From NCBI GenBank assembly GCA_034231615.1, contig CM067322.1, positions 62,573,032 to 62,637,031 on the forward strand: a stretch of 64,000 bases of DNA, read 5' to 3'. The translations under genes were made by a program, and so were the position numbers. The notes beneath the pieces were generated by a model that saw only the letters and a list, made by a program, of their open reading frames with translations, was not told where the DNA came from and made no database searches. This document shows, piece by piece, positions 46,330-58,999 of the stretch. How positions within the stretch are numbered: the stretch's first letter is position 1; every line of letters starts with the position of its first letter. Source of the DNA: Meghimatium bilineatum. Taxonomy: Eukaryota > Mollusca > Gastropoda > Stylommatophora > Philomycidae.

Positions 46330-48995
46330 ACTTTTAAAGTTTAATTTCCAGCACCCTCATATTAAATAGAAGAAATAGAATTTGGAATAGAGGAAAAGTA
46401 AGTTTAAACACAAAATCCAGAACCATGACATTATAAAATTGACAAAAATATAAATAGATAATATCGGAAAAAAGACAGCAAGCTATTCACCAGAAATAAT
46501 AAATTACTGGAGAATGCAAATACTAGAGTTAATAGCCAAAAACCATGGACTGCTGTTGAATAGTTGGACACTTGAAGAAGAAAAGACACTTTTCTATGTA
46601 AGTACATAACTATTCAGGTATTTGACATAGGGCCTATCCAATGTTCAGGTTCTAGTGTAGGGTATAGGAAAATCATGAAACTGAAAAAAAAATATCCTAA
46701 GGCACTTCCACAGAAAATATAGGTTGCTTGAACACAATCATTGAATATATATTGTGTTAGTTCTGCACTGGTACACAAATTCTCATGTAACTGATAGCTA
46801 TACTGAATTCGTAAAAGTTATCAATGTGTAGCATGTGCACATACTAGAATAAACTTGTTTGGGTTAGAATAAGCAGTAGAAAGCAAGTCATAACACTAGA
46901 CATACACAATCAATGGACTCTTTACACTGCTGATTAATTACTTGGATTCACTGTCACTCAATCAATCAACACCTTAGTGCCCAATTGATTACTATGATTT
47001 ACTGTTAAAGAATCAACAAGCCATTGAGGACACCTATGGTATTTATATACCCTCAGGTGCACAGCAATGAGAAAGGATATATATTTTCATTTGTCTTTAT
47101 TCTTGAATATATTCTTATCCTCATTCCATATGATTCCCAACTCTATCAAGTCCTTTATAGTCTCTCTTATCTATGTATTCCATACACTGAGTAGAAGGTT
47201 CCTTCAATAGGTATTGCACAAAGCTAAAAGCAGAAGTCTCCTGGGTATGAAAGATAGCTCAGAGAAATCACGCCACTGCACTTAGTTGTTCACAATTCCT
47301 GGGGATAGAAAACAAACAAACAAAACAAACATATCTATATATTCTTAGGTTGTCTGTTTTTTTCCCTTTGTGTTTTATATCATTGATCAAGTAACTGTAT
47401 CTGCTACTGGTTTTCTGAGCATGTATCCAATCCATTCCAATTTTCTTTCCTTAATCCAGTTGTCCACCAGATCTTGGTCTGTTCATCTCCATATCTCTTC
47501 ATATTTTATCTTGTTCTACCACCTATGGTTTAGTATTTCATAATGAATAAGAAAGATTAATAGCTGAATAACAGAGAACTAATATAAGTTTTGGATTAGG
47601 ATTAACAGTATCAAATCATAAGAAATTTGTAAGAAACTACACATACACTGGCAATAAAATGGTTTCACTATTAATTAATTACTATGATTACTGTTTGTGT
47701 GATGTATATTTTATTGATCAAGCGACCTATATTATCTACAGAAAGCATATTTGAACAATTTTCATGATTTTTCTGTAAATTAATAATATGAATACTTATT
47801 CTGGGAAGATGGCGATGATGTCAACAATGAGTGACACATGCCATAAAATTAAGATCAAGCGATCATAGAAAAATAATTACAAGGATTGCTGACAGAATTC
47901 ATGCACTTAATGATGATTGTGAATTGTGGTTGGCAAATTCAGCAAGTGAAAATAAATACTAAAGAAAAAGACACATGGTAACACATAAATAGGCTGGTGT
48001 AATGTTTCAGCAAATGAATCCAATTGCAGTGGTGGTCAAATAAAATGATTGGAGTGAAAACAGGAAAATATACACCTTGAAAACTGTACATAATGATTTT
48101 CTGCATAAATTCCAAGTTTAAACCGACAGTAGGTTTATTAAGTAAGTTTAGTAGAACTAAATTTGCTTAACTCTCAAACTCAACCACACAAACTATCCAA
48201 AACTGACATCCAAAATAATATTGATCCCAAAAGCAATCTTGATAGCTCACATAATTACCCACATAAACCAACAAATGGCAAAAACCCAAATTGGCAATGC
48301 TGGCAAACTCAAACACAGAGTCTACCATGACGCACAAGACTCAGAGAAGCACAAAGCTCATGCTAGAAATGTTATTACCAGGAAACACATTGCCAGATTC
48401 ATGTACGATGTCTCTCTTAAGGATACTCTGTCAACATTACCTGGCTAAAAATTAAGTAAGGAATGACATGATCCTTCTGAAAGTTTCCTCTCACAGAGTC
48501 TGTCTGACCATTGAGCATAGCTATCTATTTATATACTATTTGAAAAGCCAGTTGGCTGTGTGACAGAGAGCTATAGTTCAGTTCATGTAGTGAATTAGAT
48601 AGGAGAGTTGTGGCAATGTTCTCTTGAGTATAAAACTGTTCAGCCCATGGCACTTAACTCTATAATTATACTGCACAAATAGCTTTCCTGGATTTATAAT
48701 GAAGATCAGGAATTGCTTATCTTTCAGAAAGAGTGCCAGGAGATACACCTTCCTGATGCTGCTAGCACAAGAATAAGAGGGCCAAACATGTATCTAGGTA
48801 TCCTCTCGGGGGTTATTATTCAAGTATTTGCTCCAGAATGTAATCTTCTTTACTGATGCTCTGAGTTATTCACAATTCTAGGTGATTTGTCCTGTTGCAG
48901 TTTCAGTAAAATTAAAAAAACATATTGACTCAAGCTGCGAGGGGAATAAGTGCCTATTGAACATACCTGGTTCATATTTTGATTTTTTTGGTTTT
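46330..48995. other. Intron with faint LINE relics and an unexplained frame
   Basis: 47340-47530 resembles 31100-31290 and, on the minus strand, the TDL.R..W.GHV-type LINE segment. The 75-codon plus frame at 48221-48448 is rich in Lys, His, Thr and Ala (GNAGKLKHRVYHDAQDSEKH) and I do not recognise it. The rest is featureless. Confidence 0.35.
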
Positions 48996-48999
48996 TCTG

Positions 49000-49860
49000 C
49001 CCTTTTATTTCAAGGTATATTTTGTTTATGTAAAACAAAATGTTTGTCTTGCCCAGTTCTTCTTTGAATATCTCTTGACAGACTTCAATGATTTGCTCTA
49101 TTTTTACTACTGTTTTTAATTTGTCTTCTTTCTTGGATAATGTTCATAGTTTCTTCTTATATGTACTCTTTCTAATGCTGGCACTTTTCGTGTAGTCAGT
49201 TTTTTTGCAGTTATTGAAAATGTCACTTAATTTGTTTTCTAGTTCATTAGGAAAGATTTCTTTATGTATTTCAAGTAGTTTTTCAAATTGGTTTTTTAAA
49301 ATTTCGATGTTATATTCTTTCATTATATATGTCATATCTGGAAATGATATCATTTGTTCTTTTTTTCGTAATCTTTGACTTGAACTTTGCGATGAGTAAC
49401 TCATGATTAGTGTCACAGTCTGCACCTGATATTGTCTTGCATTGAAGGATGTTTGTTTTCCATCTTTGTTCTGTTAGTATATAATCAATTTAGTTTTTTG
49501 TCTTTATGTCAGGTAACCTTCAGGTGTATAGTCTTCTCCAGTGATGTTTGAAAAATGTATTCATTACTGCTATGTTTTCTGTCCAAAAGTTTAGCAAACA
49601 TTCAACTCTATTGTTCCTACTAACAAGGCTGTGTGTACCTTGGTTAAAGTCATGTTGATCTCTGACCTGACCTACTTTAGCGTGGAAGTCATATAGAACT
49701 ATCTTGATGTCTTGTTTATTTATTTTGTTGAACGCAAAGAATTGCAGTTGATCATAAAAAACTTCAATGCTGCTATGTCTCTTTACATGGATAAAAACCT
49801 CATCTTTATTGTTATGTTTTTTTAGAAGCAAACCCTTTTCAGATTAAATTTTCTTAACAC
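49000..49860 (-). mobile_element. RTE-clade LINE endonuclease fragment
   Basis: The minus strand 49831-49520 reads EVFYDQLQFFAFNKINKQDI, KIVLYDFHAKVGQVRDQ (the GDFNAKVG box as YDFHAKVG), GTHSLVSRNNRVECLLNFWT, and NTFFKHHWRRLYT. This is the RTE/BovB apurinic endonuclease. The 3' side, 49425-49144, continues as DCDTNHELLIAKFK-like text. Catalytic Asn of DFN has become His. 3' half missing. Confidence 0.85.
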
Positions 49861-49869
49861 TTGATTCAT

Positions 49870-50795
49870 CTTTTCTGTTGTCCTTAGTTATCTCAATATT
49901 CTTCTGTAGCTTTTTATTTCAAAGGAAACAATTATTTTTGCAACTACAGTATTTTTATTAAGTGTCCATGGTTCACAGTTATAAATTGTTACTTGTAATA
50001 TGCTTACTCTAATCAGATGTATGTAGTTTTACTTTTGGGGTTAGCAAACAAATAACTAAAGCTGGTTAAGATGGAGACATGACTTGCCACAATTTATTTT
50101 GATGTGCTTGTGAGTACATTTTTCTGAGGATCCCCATAGTCATAACCTTTGTTAACAGTTACCATATTTTTCCGACAGGCAGATGTTATGTCTGAGCTAA
50201 AAGAACTAATGAGGAATGCAATCTCTGACAAACAAAAGGTAAAATTATTGAAGAATATGACTGTGACATCGTCTGTATGCAGTCAAAATATTCATGTTGT
50301 CAACAATCTAACACGTGTTGTGGAGAGGTGCGCTGTTTGGATTAAAATCACAGTTGTTCTGTGTAGGCTTTCTTTGACAGGAATGGTGAGAATTTTGTGT
50401 GCACAAATCTTGTAATGAAGGACAGAATAGCCTAGGATTTAGTAAATATATTACAAGGGTTATCAAGAAGTTTCCGCCTGGTACACATATGAACAACAGC
50501 GTGCTGTCCAGCGGAAATTCCCAAAGAGCTCAATGCCAACTCACTGTGCAATATATTCAGCAATCTCTCTCAGACACAAAAACAACATTTTAGCTACAGG
50601 TCTCACAGTTTGTGGACAGTCTCAACATGGGTGGTTGGAATAACAAAGAAACCTGTTGCAAGGGTCAGAGTTGTGCCCTGATGTTGATGTCTGCTTCAGC
50701 AGCATCATTTTTTAAATACCATCAAATCATAAAATGCGGTCATTAGGGTATTGATAAAAAGGAGAAGGGAAAGAGGAAACTCATAAGAAAAACAG
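49870..50795. other. Intron, nothing firm
   Basis: About 50450-50480 reads AGGGTTATCAAGAAGTTTCC, which recalls mariner-type ends, but no partner was found. The open frame 50149-50415 has no recognisable match. Confidence 0.35.
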
Positions 50796-50799
50796 ATAG

Positions 50800-51930
50800 A
50801 ATTTGATGAAATAACATTAGCATTGAATACTGGAATTGCAATAGCGCAAAGTAGCGTGGTCGAGTACTGGAACATCTCCTGTATGAATCTGGCATCCCAT
50901 TAGTACAGTAGACACAACCTGAACATTTAAAATTCATGGACTTTGTATACCATGTCAACCTGCAAACGCAACACACCATAATGAGGCCATTCTCGTCAGG
51001 CAAGGATTACCGCACTCACTACTGAACTTAACAGCGTGAGATATAGAGGATAGAAAGTTGCAGAGAGTGCAGACAACAATCCTGGGCAGGAGGTGGAATT
51101 TACATTTACATGGGAAATTGCTCTCACAGTAAGCCTGCCGACTAGGAGTTCATAGCTGAACTGGATGAACTTCCTGGAGAAATACTACTAGTGTGCGGAG
51201 ATTTCAATGCACGCAATATTTTATGGGGAAACCCAAACAAAAACCTCCAGTGACTATTAAATCAAGTACTCCTCAAGACAGCTGTGAGAGCATGACAAGA
51301 CCAGCTACCAAAGATACAGAGACTCCAACATTGACCTTGCACTGGTGTCATGTCACGAAGTGACAGATACTAGATGGATGGCTCTTAAATACCATGGAAG
51401 TGACATGCAACATAAGTATCTTGACAGGGCAGCAAGTCAGACTGATTAAGATTCACCATCCATTCAGATACATCCACACTAAAGAATCAGTGCTGAGCTG
51501 CTTGAGAAAAAATAGGCCTGGGAACACAAGCTGGTGAGACCTAATATTTAACAACCCCCATGGTGAACCAAAGAGACAGAGACAGCATAGACACTGAAAA
51601 AGGAAGGAATCAAGGATTGGCAACGTAAGAGAAAACAGGCACATATCACACTCAGTGATAGATGGAATCAGAGAGTACAATGAAAAAACCATTGGGTCTT
51701 TCAAACAAGTTGCCAAAGAAGCAAAGAAAATGAGTTGGGGAAAAATTCATTGAGGATATCACAGCAGCTCAAGCATTACACATGTTCTGGAAGCTACATA
51801 GGTCACTGAAGAGCAGAACAGAAATAAAATGCAGTACAAGCTTGAAGGATGACACAGGGCAGATACTAACTTTGGATGAGATGAAGGCAGTCTTTTTTGA
51901 AACATTGAAATAATCAGATGGACTTAGATT
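50800..51930 (+). mobile_element. Jockey/BS-like LINE endonuclease
   Basis: Broken plus-strand frames give the endonuclease in order: ISIEYWNCNSA near the N-terminus, LLVCGDFNARNILWGNPNKN (catalytic GDFN intact), SNIDLALVSCHEVTD, then a basic linker ending LTLDEMKAVFFETL. The element stops here and is followed at once by a minus-strand RT. Confidence 0.8.
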
Positions 51931-51944
51931 AATTCAAAGCAATG

Positions 51945-52990
51945 CAACAGAGCCCATAGGTGCAATTAGTTTGAATTTCAAGTCCAAAATTTGTATTTGT
52001 TTAGTTGCCACTGTCACATGTTCTTCCATGTACCAGATCACCTGGTCGTTAGCATACATTGTCACTTTGATCCCATGTGGTAGTTCAGCAACTAGGTCAT
52101 TGATGTAAACCAAGAAAAGTGTGAGTGACAGGACTCCTCCCAGTAGGATTCCATGATGCAGTAGGACTTTCTTAATCTTGTGACCATCCAATTGTACCCT
52201 GGCTCTTTTATTATGCATATATGCTTTTACCCATTTGTACATTCTTGAGTTAACCCTGTAATTTCACAATTTCTTCATGAGTCCTTCTTTCCAAACCTTG
52301 TTAAATGCTTTCCTGAGGTCTATCCATGCTGCTAGTACCAGTTTATTTTCTTGGATAGAGTCCTCAATCTCTTGGGAGAGAGGTTGCCTGATCTTCGGTA
52401 GAGTAGATCTGTCTGAAGCCTGCTTGCTGCGATACCAGAAGGTTTTCCCTTTCAAGGCACCACTACATTCTAAGATTGATAATGCGTTCCATTGTTTTGC
52501 ATAGACAGCTTGTGAGGCTTGAATTGGAGACTGTGTTGCCATATTTTTCTGATTTGAGGAGTGGTATTATTATTGCTTCCCTCCATGCCTGCGGAACATT
52601 ATCTGTGGTCCAGCTTGTGTTTAAGGTCTGCAATAGCTTTGCTCTTGCTGCAGTTCCCAGGTTTTTAATGATTTAATTGGACACACCATCAGCTCCTGGG
52701 GACTTTTTCATTTTCAATTTGGATATTGAATGCTCCAGTTCTTTCATTGTGATTGTGCCTCCATGACTTCAGGTATAGGTTCAACTTGTCCAATGTTGTG
52801 CTGGTTCTCTCAAATCTCCTGTTGTTTGTCTGGGCTAACTTTGATGTTATTGTCTTCCGTAAAGTAATCAGCTGCATGTTTACCTGTTACAATGTTTCTT
52901 TCTTTATAAAGAGTGATCTTTGTTTTTCTCCCTGTACCTTCATCATTTAGTTTTTTTTACCAGTTTCCATAATTTCCTAGTGTCTCTTTC
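51945..52990 (-). mobile_element. Jockey/BS-like LINE reverse transcriptase
   Basis: Minus-strand pieces: GKHAADYF linker; LEHSISKLKMKKSPGADGVS-like start; PIQASQAVYAKQWNALSILE; KLVLAAWIDLRKAFNKVWKE; MYKWVKAYMHNKRARVQLDG; LLGGVLSLTLFLVYINDLVA; VTMYANDQVIWYMEEH (YADD has become YAND). It ends just after this motif, at the junction with the plus-strand endonuclease. Several frame breaks. Confidence 0.88.
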
Positions 52991-53079
52991 AATGTTCAGC
53001 GATCACTACAATGAGATTTTTGCTTTATCTCCACAGTATTAGAGTGTAATATAAAGTAGAGCAAGCAAAGTCATATCTA

Positions 53080-53260
53080 ATAGTAACAGAATATACTCAC
53101 CACGAATTATACCAATGTCTGGATGAGACAAAGGGAAAACGAAAAAGCAGGGTAGGTCATGGATAGAAGAAGCTGAAGACACACTAGGAAAGTATGAAAA
53201 ATAGAAGAAGTAGGAAAGGGCAGTGAATGAGTGGAGGTAGACATTAAGAAAAAAATAACT
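53080..53260 (+). mobile_element. LINE ORF2 tail relic
   Basis: SPRIIPMSG-DKGK and SWIEEAEDTLGKYEK fit the R.RGR.R.RW.EEVEDTL pattern of LINE C-termini. It lies between the inverted RT and the RNase H piece. Confidence 0.5.
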
Positions 53261-53319
53261 GACTAGCGTAATAATTCAACTAGATAAATCATACCGGAAA
53301 TAGGCTGGTATCATGGTAG

Positions 53320-54030
53320 AAGTTACAGTACAAGAGCTTGCCCAGCTACACTCGATATCACAAGACATAATTATATACAAAGATGGCTCAGTCAACAGAA
53401 ATACAAATAAATGCGGTTGGGGTTTTGTTGCCTACAGTAGCGGCTTGAAGAATCATCTGCATACTCCACTGTCACATCAAGCATGAGGATGGAGACAAAG
53501 AGCATTACAGCAGCACTAATTGGTTGATAACTGATACATCAACCCACATGGTAATACTCACAGACTCTCAAAGCATGCTGCGCAGAATAGAAAATAACAT
53601 GTTGAGAAAGGAATGGGTTGCACTATTGAACAAATCAATTGTACAGAGCATTACATGGATATACTACCCTGGCTACACCTGGAGTCAGAGGAAACAAAAG
53701 AGCTGACTCATTGGCAGATAATGCTGCAATTGACAGAACAGTACAGAGGAGAGATAAAGCTGACTTAATTAAAGAGTCATATATTCATTGCAAAAATGAA
53801 GATGCTGGCAATGAGATTGAAAACCTACACATACAAGACAAGAATGACAGAAATAGAAATGATGAGAGGCAATGGAAGAAAATGTACTCTTTTTGGAAAG
53901 AACTGAAGATCACATAATCAACACCTGACTGGGACTTTTAGTCTGCATACACTCAAATGGCTGCTAAAGCAAAGAGCGGAACACTTATGGGAATATGTGT
54001 GCTATGATGCTAGTTTCTAATAAAAAATAA
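53320..54030 (+). mobile_element. Jockey/BS-like LINE RNase H and 3' end
   Basis: VTVQELAQLHSISQDIIIYK followed by DGSVNRNTNKCGWGFVAY is RNase H motif 1; then MVILTDSQSMLRRIEN, and YYPGYTWSQ/TPGVRGNKRADSLADNAA in a shifted frame (motif with the final Asp). The 3' end reads HTLKWLLKQRAEHLWEYVCY-like and closes at TAGTTTCTAATAAAAAAT, also present at 57240-57270. Confidence 0.82.
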
Positions 54031-54034
54031 CTAA

Positions 54035-55605
54035 AGCTGTAGGGCCTATAATTCACATATGAAACTTTCCCCAACAGAAACACACAGAGATGCTGGAAAT
54101 ATATAATGCTATGAATGTAGATATCAGGATGGATAAGAGCAGAATGAAAGGTTAACTTATATTTGAAGAAATTATTAAGATATTCTTTTATTAAAGAAGA
54201 CCCCCAGTTACTGCATACAAAAATACATTTTCATGAAAGATTCATTAAAAGTAAACTGAACTAAAATCACTCATTTAAAATGGTGTGACAAAATGTTATT
54301 GATGCATTTCTATTAATTCAGAAATGCTCCTAATCTTCATACAAATATCAGCGTCATATATTCCAATCTAAAAAATGAACATCATCTAGGAGCTATCCAT
54401 GGTGACATAATGACATTATTGTGTAAGATTTGTTTTGAAAAATCTCATAAAAATAACATTTATCAAGAATAGTGATTACCTAATCATACCAATAAATGAG
54501 TTTTACATTTCACAAACAACTTTCTCAAATATATCATTAAAAGCACATTAGTCTTTCTAAAAAGACAATTGCTAAAAACACAAATACAATTCATTACTTC
54601 TAAACTATTTATAAAAATGTTGATATATAAAAAATAAATTAAAATAGTTTAATATTTGGCTATGATGAATTATTATGTGTGGATGCAAAGTTCTGAATTG
54701 CATTCTATAGAATCCAGATTCTATGTCAAATGTAATGCAATTCTCCAAAGAACTTGTTGTTAAGAGTGACAATACATTAACAATTGTGAATGTTAAAGTT
54801 TTGTGAAACATACCTGCACAGGCCGTTCTCTAAATTAATCATTTGTGCTGATCCACACAGTGTCACTTATTTTTGCTGATGTTTCTGATCAACAGTCACT
54901 TTGCATGTACTTTAATTCACAAGTCAATGAAAAGCACAAGAAAGTTTGCTCAGCAAAGATAAATGACATGTGGGATTTGAGTGGAACATTACTCGTAAAA
55001 ATGACCTCCAATGGCCATGCCAAAACTAAACTACTGGTTTTCCTTAAAATGTAGGAAAATTACTTTACGGCCCCAATCAGCCAGAAATGTTACACTTCGC
55101 TTGTTTTCGAGGATATTCCTTTGTTTGTCACCATGTGCCTCAAATATGTCTTTAACTTCTTTTAAATTGTCCATGTTTCCATATCACAAGAAAGACTGAA
55201 TATATGTAGATATTTATCACATTGAGTATCAGTTTCTGTTTTAAAGGTTCATATTTTCTTTTTGTTATTAAATCTTTTTTTTTGGTTCATACCTTTATCT
55301 AAATCACCTATTATTATAGACATATTACTAATTTACAAATTGATGAACTACTGTATATTTCCATTTATAAGCCAATCTGTCTATAAGCTGAGGACATGAT
55401 TTTAATATCCAAAATGTGACAAAATTTGAAAACCCATGTATAGGTGGAGGTAAAAAAATAATAACACTTGCAATAATATTGTAGAATTCCGTTATTATAA
55501 GAATGAATGGATAAATGAAATCCTCCTAAAGGAAATTAACACAAACTTTAGCAACTATAAGATGCAAGGTCATTTCTTCCATATGCCAAACTCACATTCA
55601 CTGAA
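54035..55605. other. AT-rich intron, nothing firm
   Basis: A 16-nt stretch at 54829-54814 on the minus strand has exon-like flanks (see findings). Otherwise no frames or repeats recognised. Confidence 0.4.
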
Positions 55606-55610
55606 TTAAT

Positions 55611-55727
55611 GAATGAATAGGATAGCTGGGAACAATACATTATAGAAAATACAGTGCGACCTTCCCAGTGGTCATTAAACCTGTAATTGCCATGTACCAG
55701 CATTGTTCCCAGCTATCCTATTCATTC
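55611..55727. repeat. Perfect 26-bp inverted repeat
   Basis: 55611-55636 (GAATGAATAGGATAGCTGGG, then AACAAT) is the exact reverse complement of 55702-55727. The 65-nt loop contains TACAGTGCGACCTTCC, which recalls a pogo-type terminus. No larger element boundaries seen. Confidence 0.85.
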
Positions 55728-55729
55728 AG

Positions 55730-57155
55730 TCAGTTCGGTTGGCCACTAAGGTGGCGTTACTGCATCATGTGTACCTACGAATTCACACTAAACTTGCACA
55801 GAAGTCGCAGAAAGAGCTAGAAATTAAAGTTGATTGGTTTCAAGGTTTCACTATTCTTTTCAGCAGACAGTAAAATCTAAGCAGGAAATGATACGATGAA
55901 AGAATGATGAGACAAACAGGCACCATAGGATGTCATTTTTTCTATGAGATATAGAAGACTTTGAAATTCATTAGCGTATATTTTCCCTTTAGGGAGACTA
56001 ATAAATATGAAAGAGGTTATAGAAATTGACCTCATTTGCTACTAAATGTGCAATGGGTGGGTATCATTTATGGAGGAATTTTACTACAAAATACCTATGA
56101 TATGTCAGGATTTGGAATCTCATTTCAAATCTTCTCTAAAGGGAGATAACATTTGCTCATGTATCTGAATATCAAGCACACTTTAGCAGATAGCAAAGTT
56201 AGGCAGGAAACATGGCAGCATGGTAGAACGGATTAATTGTACCCCCAACAAATATTTGGATCAGGGCACTCAGCATATTAAAAGATCCTGTATTCCAGTC
56301 ACAAAAATCTGTGGATTTTGTTGCTTCAATAGAATGCTGCAATCGTTGTATGAACAGACATCATTTGTGTCTATGAACCAGCACTATGCTTGCAAAGAAG
56401 ATGGGGAAAGAGCCAGAAACGAAAATAGATTTATTTCAATGTTTCACTATTAAAACCATTTGACCACAAGAGTTGACAGGAGTCACGTTTTTTACTTGTT
56501 TCGCTAGGATGCATATTCTATTTTGAGTCTGCTAAGAGTTAATGTAGTACTGTGACCTGTGTGTAGTTCAGAGTTCACACTTCATATTCATCTTTCATAT
56601 CATGAAATATCACGTCGTTTATTTGTTACAAAATATAAAAAATGTGTGGAGTTTTAAGGCAACTTGTTACAATGGATGATATTATTAGTATGTACATTGA
56701 TCACACCACAGTAGCTATGATAGAAATATGCCTTATGTAAGTGATTTTTGTACCATGTGGAAATTCATATTGAGGAAGAAATCTGTGGTGTTTTTCCTGG
56801 AGAATTCTGACTTCAAAGGATTTGAATGACTGTTTGTACTGGTACTGTTAAGTTTTTTCCTTTGTTACCTGTATTTTAAGTTATTATGTGTTCTTGTTTT
56901 TGTGTTTCTACCGTATTTTTAAAATACTTTTGTTGTACAGGTATCCTTCATATATAATTCCATCCTCATGCATTAAAAGAGGAAAAGCATACACAAATTC
57001 TTGGCTTATACATGGAAATATATGGTATCTTGTCACAAATGAGAACATATGCTATCTAATCAAGGGAATGATTATCTCTATAATGCTAATATTTTTCTGA
57101 GTTACTCAGAATCTAAATACAAAGGAATTGATAGTCTTATATGAAGATCTCGCAA
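55730..57155. other. Intron, nothing recognised
   Basis: The frame 56220-56453 (77 codons, plus strand, several Cys) shows no similarity I recognise. No repeat family seen. Confidence 0.35.
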
Positions 57156-57159
57156 TCAA

Positions 57160-57590
57160 TATCTGACAGAGACTCTGAGTCTACATACACTGGGATGGCT
57201 GGTGGAATAGAGGGTGAAACACTTATGTGAGTGCCCCACGTGCTGTGATGCTAGTTTCTAATAAAAAATCAAGAAGTCTTATATGAAATATATGGCGTAT
57301 ATTTCAACAAATAAATAACTATCTATAAATATGCTAAAACACAAGGGTTTCTCTAGAAAATGACAATATTTTGGCCATATCAAACAACATGATAGCCTAC
57401 AAAATACCATAATGGAGGAGTTATTACCAGGGCAATGAAAGAAAGGAGAGTACAAAGAAGATAAACACAAGATATCAAAGGCCACCTGAACATGACACAA
57501 AAGCAGGAAGATTGGGCCAAGGTCAGAGGAGTTTTGAAAGGCTGTGATGACTGCTACTTCCCGTCCAAGTTATATGTTGTGATGATGATA
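57160..57590 (+). mobile_element. Two LINE 3' ends in succession
   Basis: 57160-57270 is the Jockey-type tail ending CTAGTTTCTAATAAAAAATC, as at 54000. 57370-57590 then reads in broken frames like another LINE C-terminus (DIKGHLNMTQKQEDWAKVRG) and ends in a GATGATGATAA run. Confidence 0.55.
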
Positions 57591-57819
57591 ACATATGTTT
57601 CCATATATCAGAATGGTGTATCTAGTTTTCCAATATATGAATGGTATAAGCTTATCTTACTGTATACATAATGGTCTCCCAAGTCACCCCTGTTGAAGAA
57701 ATACTCAAAGGGGAGAAATGGTTATTGACAAATTATAATTACACTCAGAAGAAAATGTAATGAGTGTACAATTGAAAAACTGGTTTTCCAACATTAGTGA
57801 AGAGAATGATGTGGTTATG

Positions 57820-58420
57820 TATGGAGAGGGTTCTGTTTGGGGGACAAGATAAGGCTGTGCTTCTTTGCTATTCTAAGAAGTAGAGTCACTACTGGAAGAT
57901 GTGAAGCTTACAGTACAAGAATTGAAAATCATGGCATTTACAAATACCCCCAAAATGGTTCTCAAAAACAGAAGTAATTGGGGTCATTAATGTGTTGTAC
58001 TCTAAATTCATGATCTGCAACACATGGATGGTTGTACCATGAGTGGGTGGACTATATTGGGGTTTCACACTTGCAGGGACTCATATTAATATTCTAGTTT
58101 TGTCATTCTGAAAATATAGGGTAATGAGATAGCTGACAGACTGACTTCAACAGCAAAGGTGTAAGGACAGATGAAAATGGGAGAAGGGGACATTTTGAAT
58201 TCCCTATGTATGCTTCTATAGGGTGAAGAAACCATAGCAGATAGGACTGTTATTAAGAAATATGATTAAAGAAGTTTGAAATTGTTCAGGAAGATAGTAT
58301 AGGGGGATCATTGGGGGGTAGGATGAGGAAGATATACAATCAACAGACTACAGAAATTATCAGAAGATATACACCACCATTTGCTGAAATAGACAGAACT
58401 CCTATGGAGTTTGCTCCGAA
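57820..58420 (+). mobile_element. RNase H relic of a Jockey-type LINE
   Basis: Decayed. The clearest piece is IGNEIADRLTSTAKV near 58117, the last RNase H motif (GNE.ADRLA). Preceding text fits only loosely. Confidence 0.45.
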
Positions 58421-58729
58421 AATCACAAATTAGATATATATATTGTGCTGAGTATTCTGTCATAAATTACTGGCATACCTATCTTTTCACATGTGATTGA
58501 AAGAAGTGAATAAAGCTTCTGGCTAAAGTGTGATTATTTAAAATACAATCATAGTTTGTAGGATCAATTTGAAAATGTCTAAACTGTATATTTTCAAAAT
58601 ATTTACATAAAACAGTCATAAACCTTGATATAATACTTAACAATTACTATATAACTTATTGTGCTAAAAAAAATAAATAAAATAAGTAATTGATTCCATC
58701 TTAGTTACAAAACACACATAACCTTCCAA

Positions 58730-58990
58730 AATGGTTGGTAGGAATAGATATAACCTGTTCTATAGAGATATAACAACTTATATAACCTGTTCCAACCTTC
58801 TGGGTGCCACATTAATTTATTGTCCAGGACATTCTAGCATTTGCAGAAACAAGAGTATAGTTAGGCTTGTATCAAATATACCTATAGTCGGTGAATTGAG
58901 AAATTCACTGATAAGGGAGAAATTTGCAGTAGTTTGGTGAGAAATTATTGAATTTGGACATTACTATAGATGATGCGTTTGGGAAAATTT
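58730..58990 (+). mobile_element. Second RNase H relic
   Basis: LLGATLIYCPGHSSICRNKS followed by IVRLVSNIP is an RNase H last motif (W.PGHSGI.GNK.ADRLAS). In frame for 69 codons. Confidence 0.5.
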
Positions 58991-58999
58991 GGCATTCAG

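Noticed and set aside
50800-52990. Twin-priming inversion of one Jockey element
   Set aside because: Twin priming inverts the 5' part and leaves the 3' part in sense next to the tail; here the pieces are in the opposite arrangement and share the same linker region.
53085-53120. 18-nt micro-exon candidate for neurexin on the minus strand with a strong pyrimidine tract
   Set aside because: The tract is the reverse of a purine-rich LINE ORF2 tail (DKGK...SWIEEAEDTL), and the length does not give the needed phase change.
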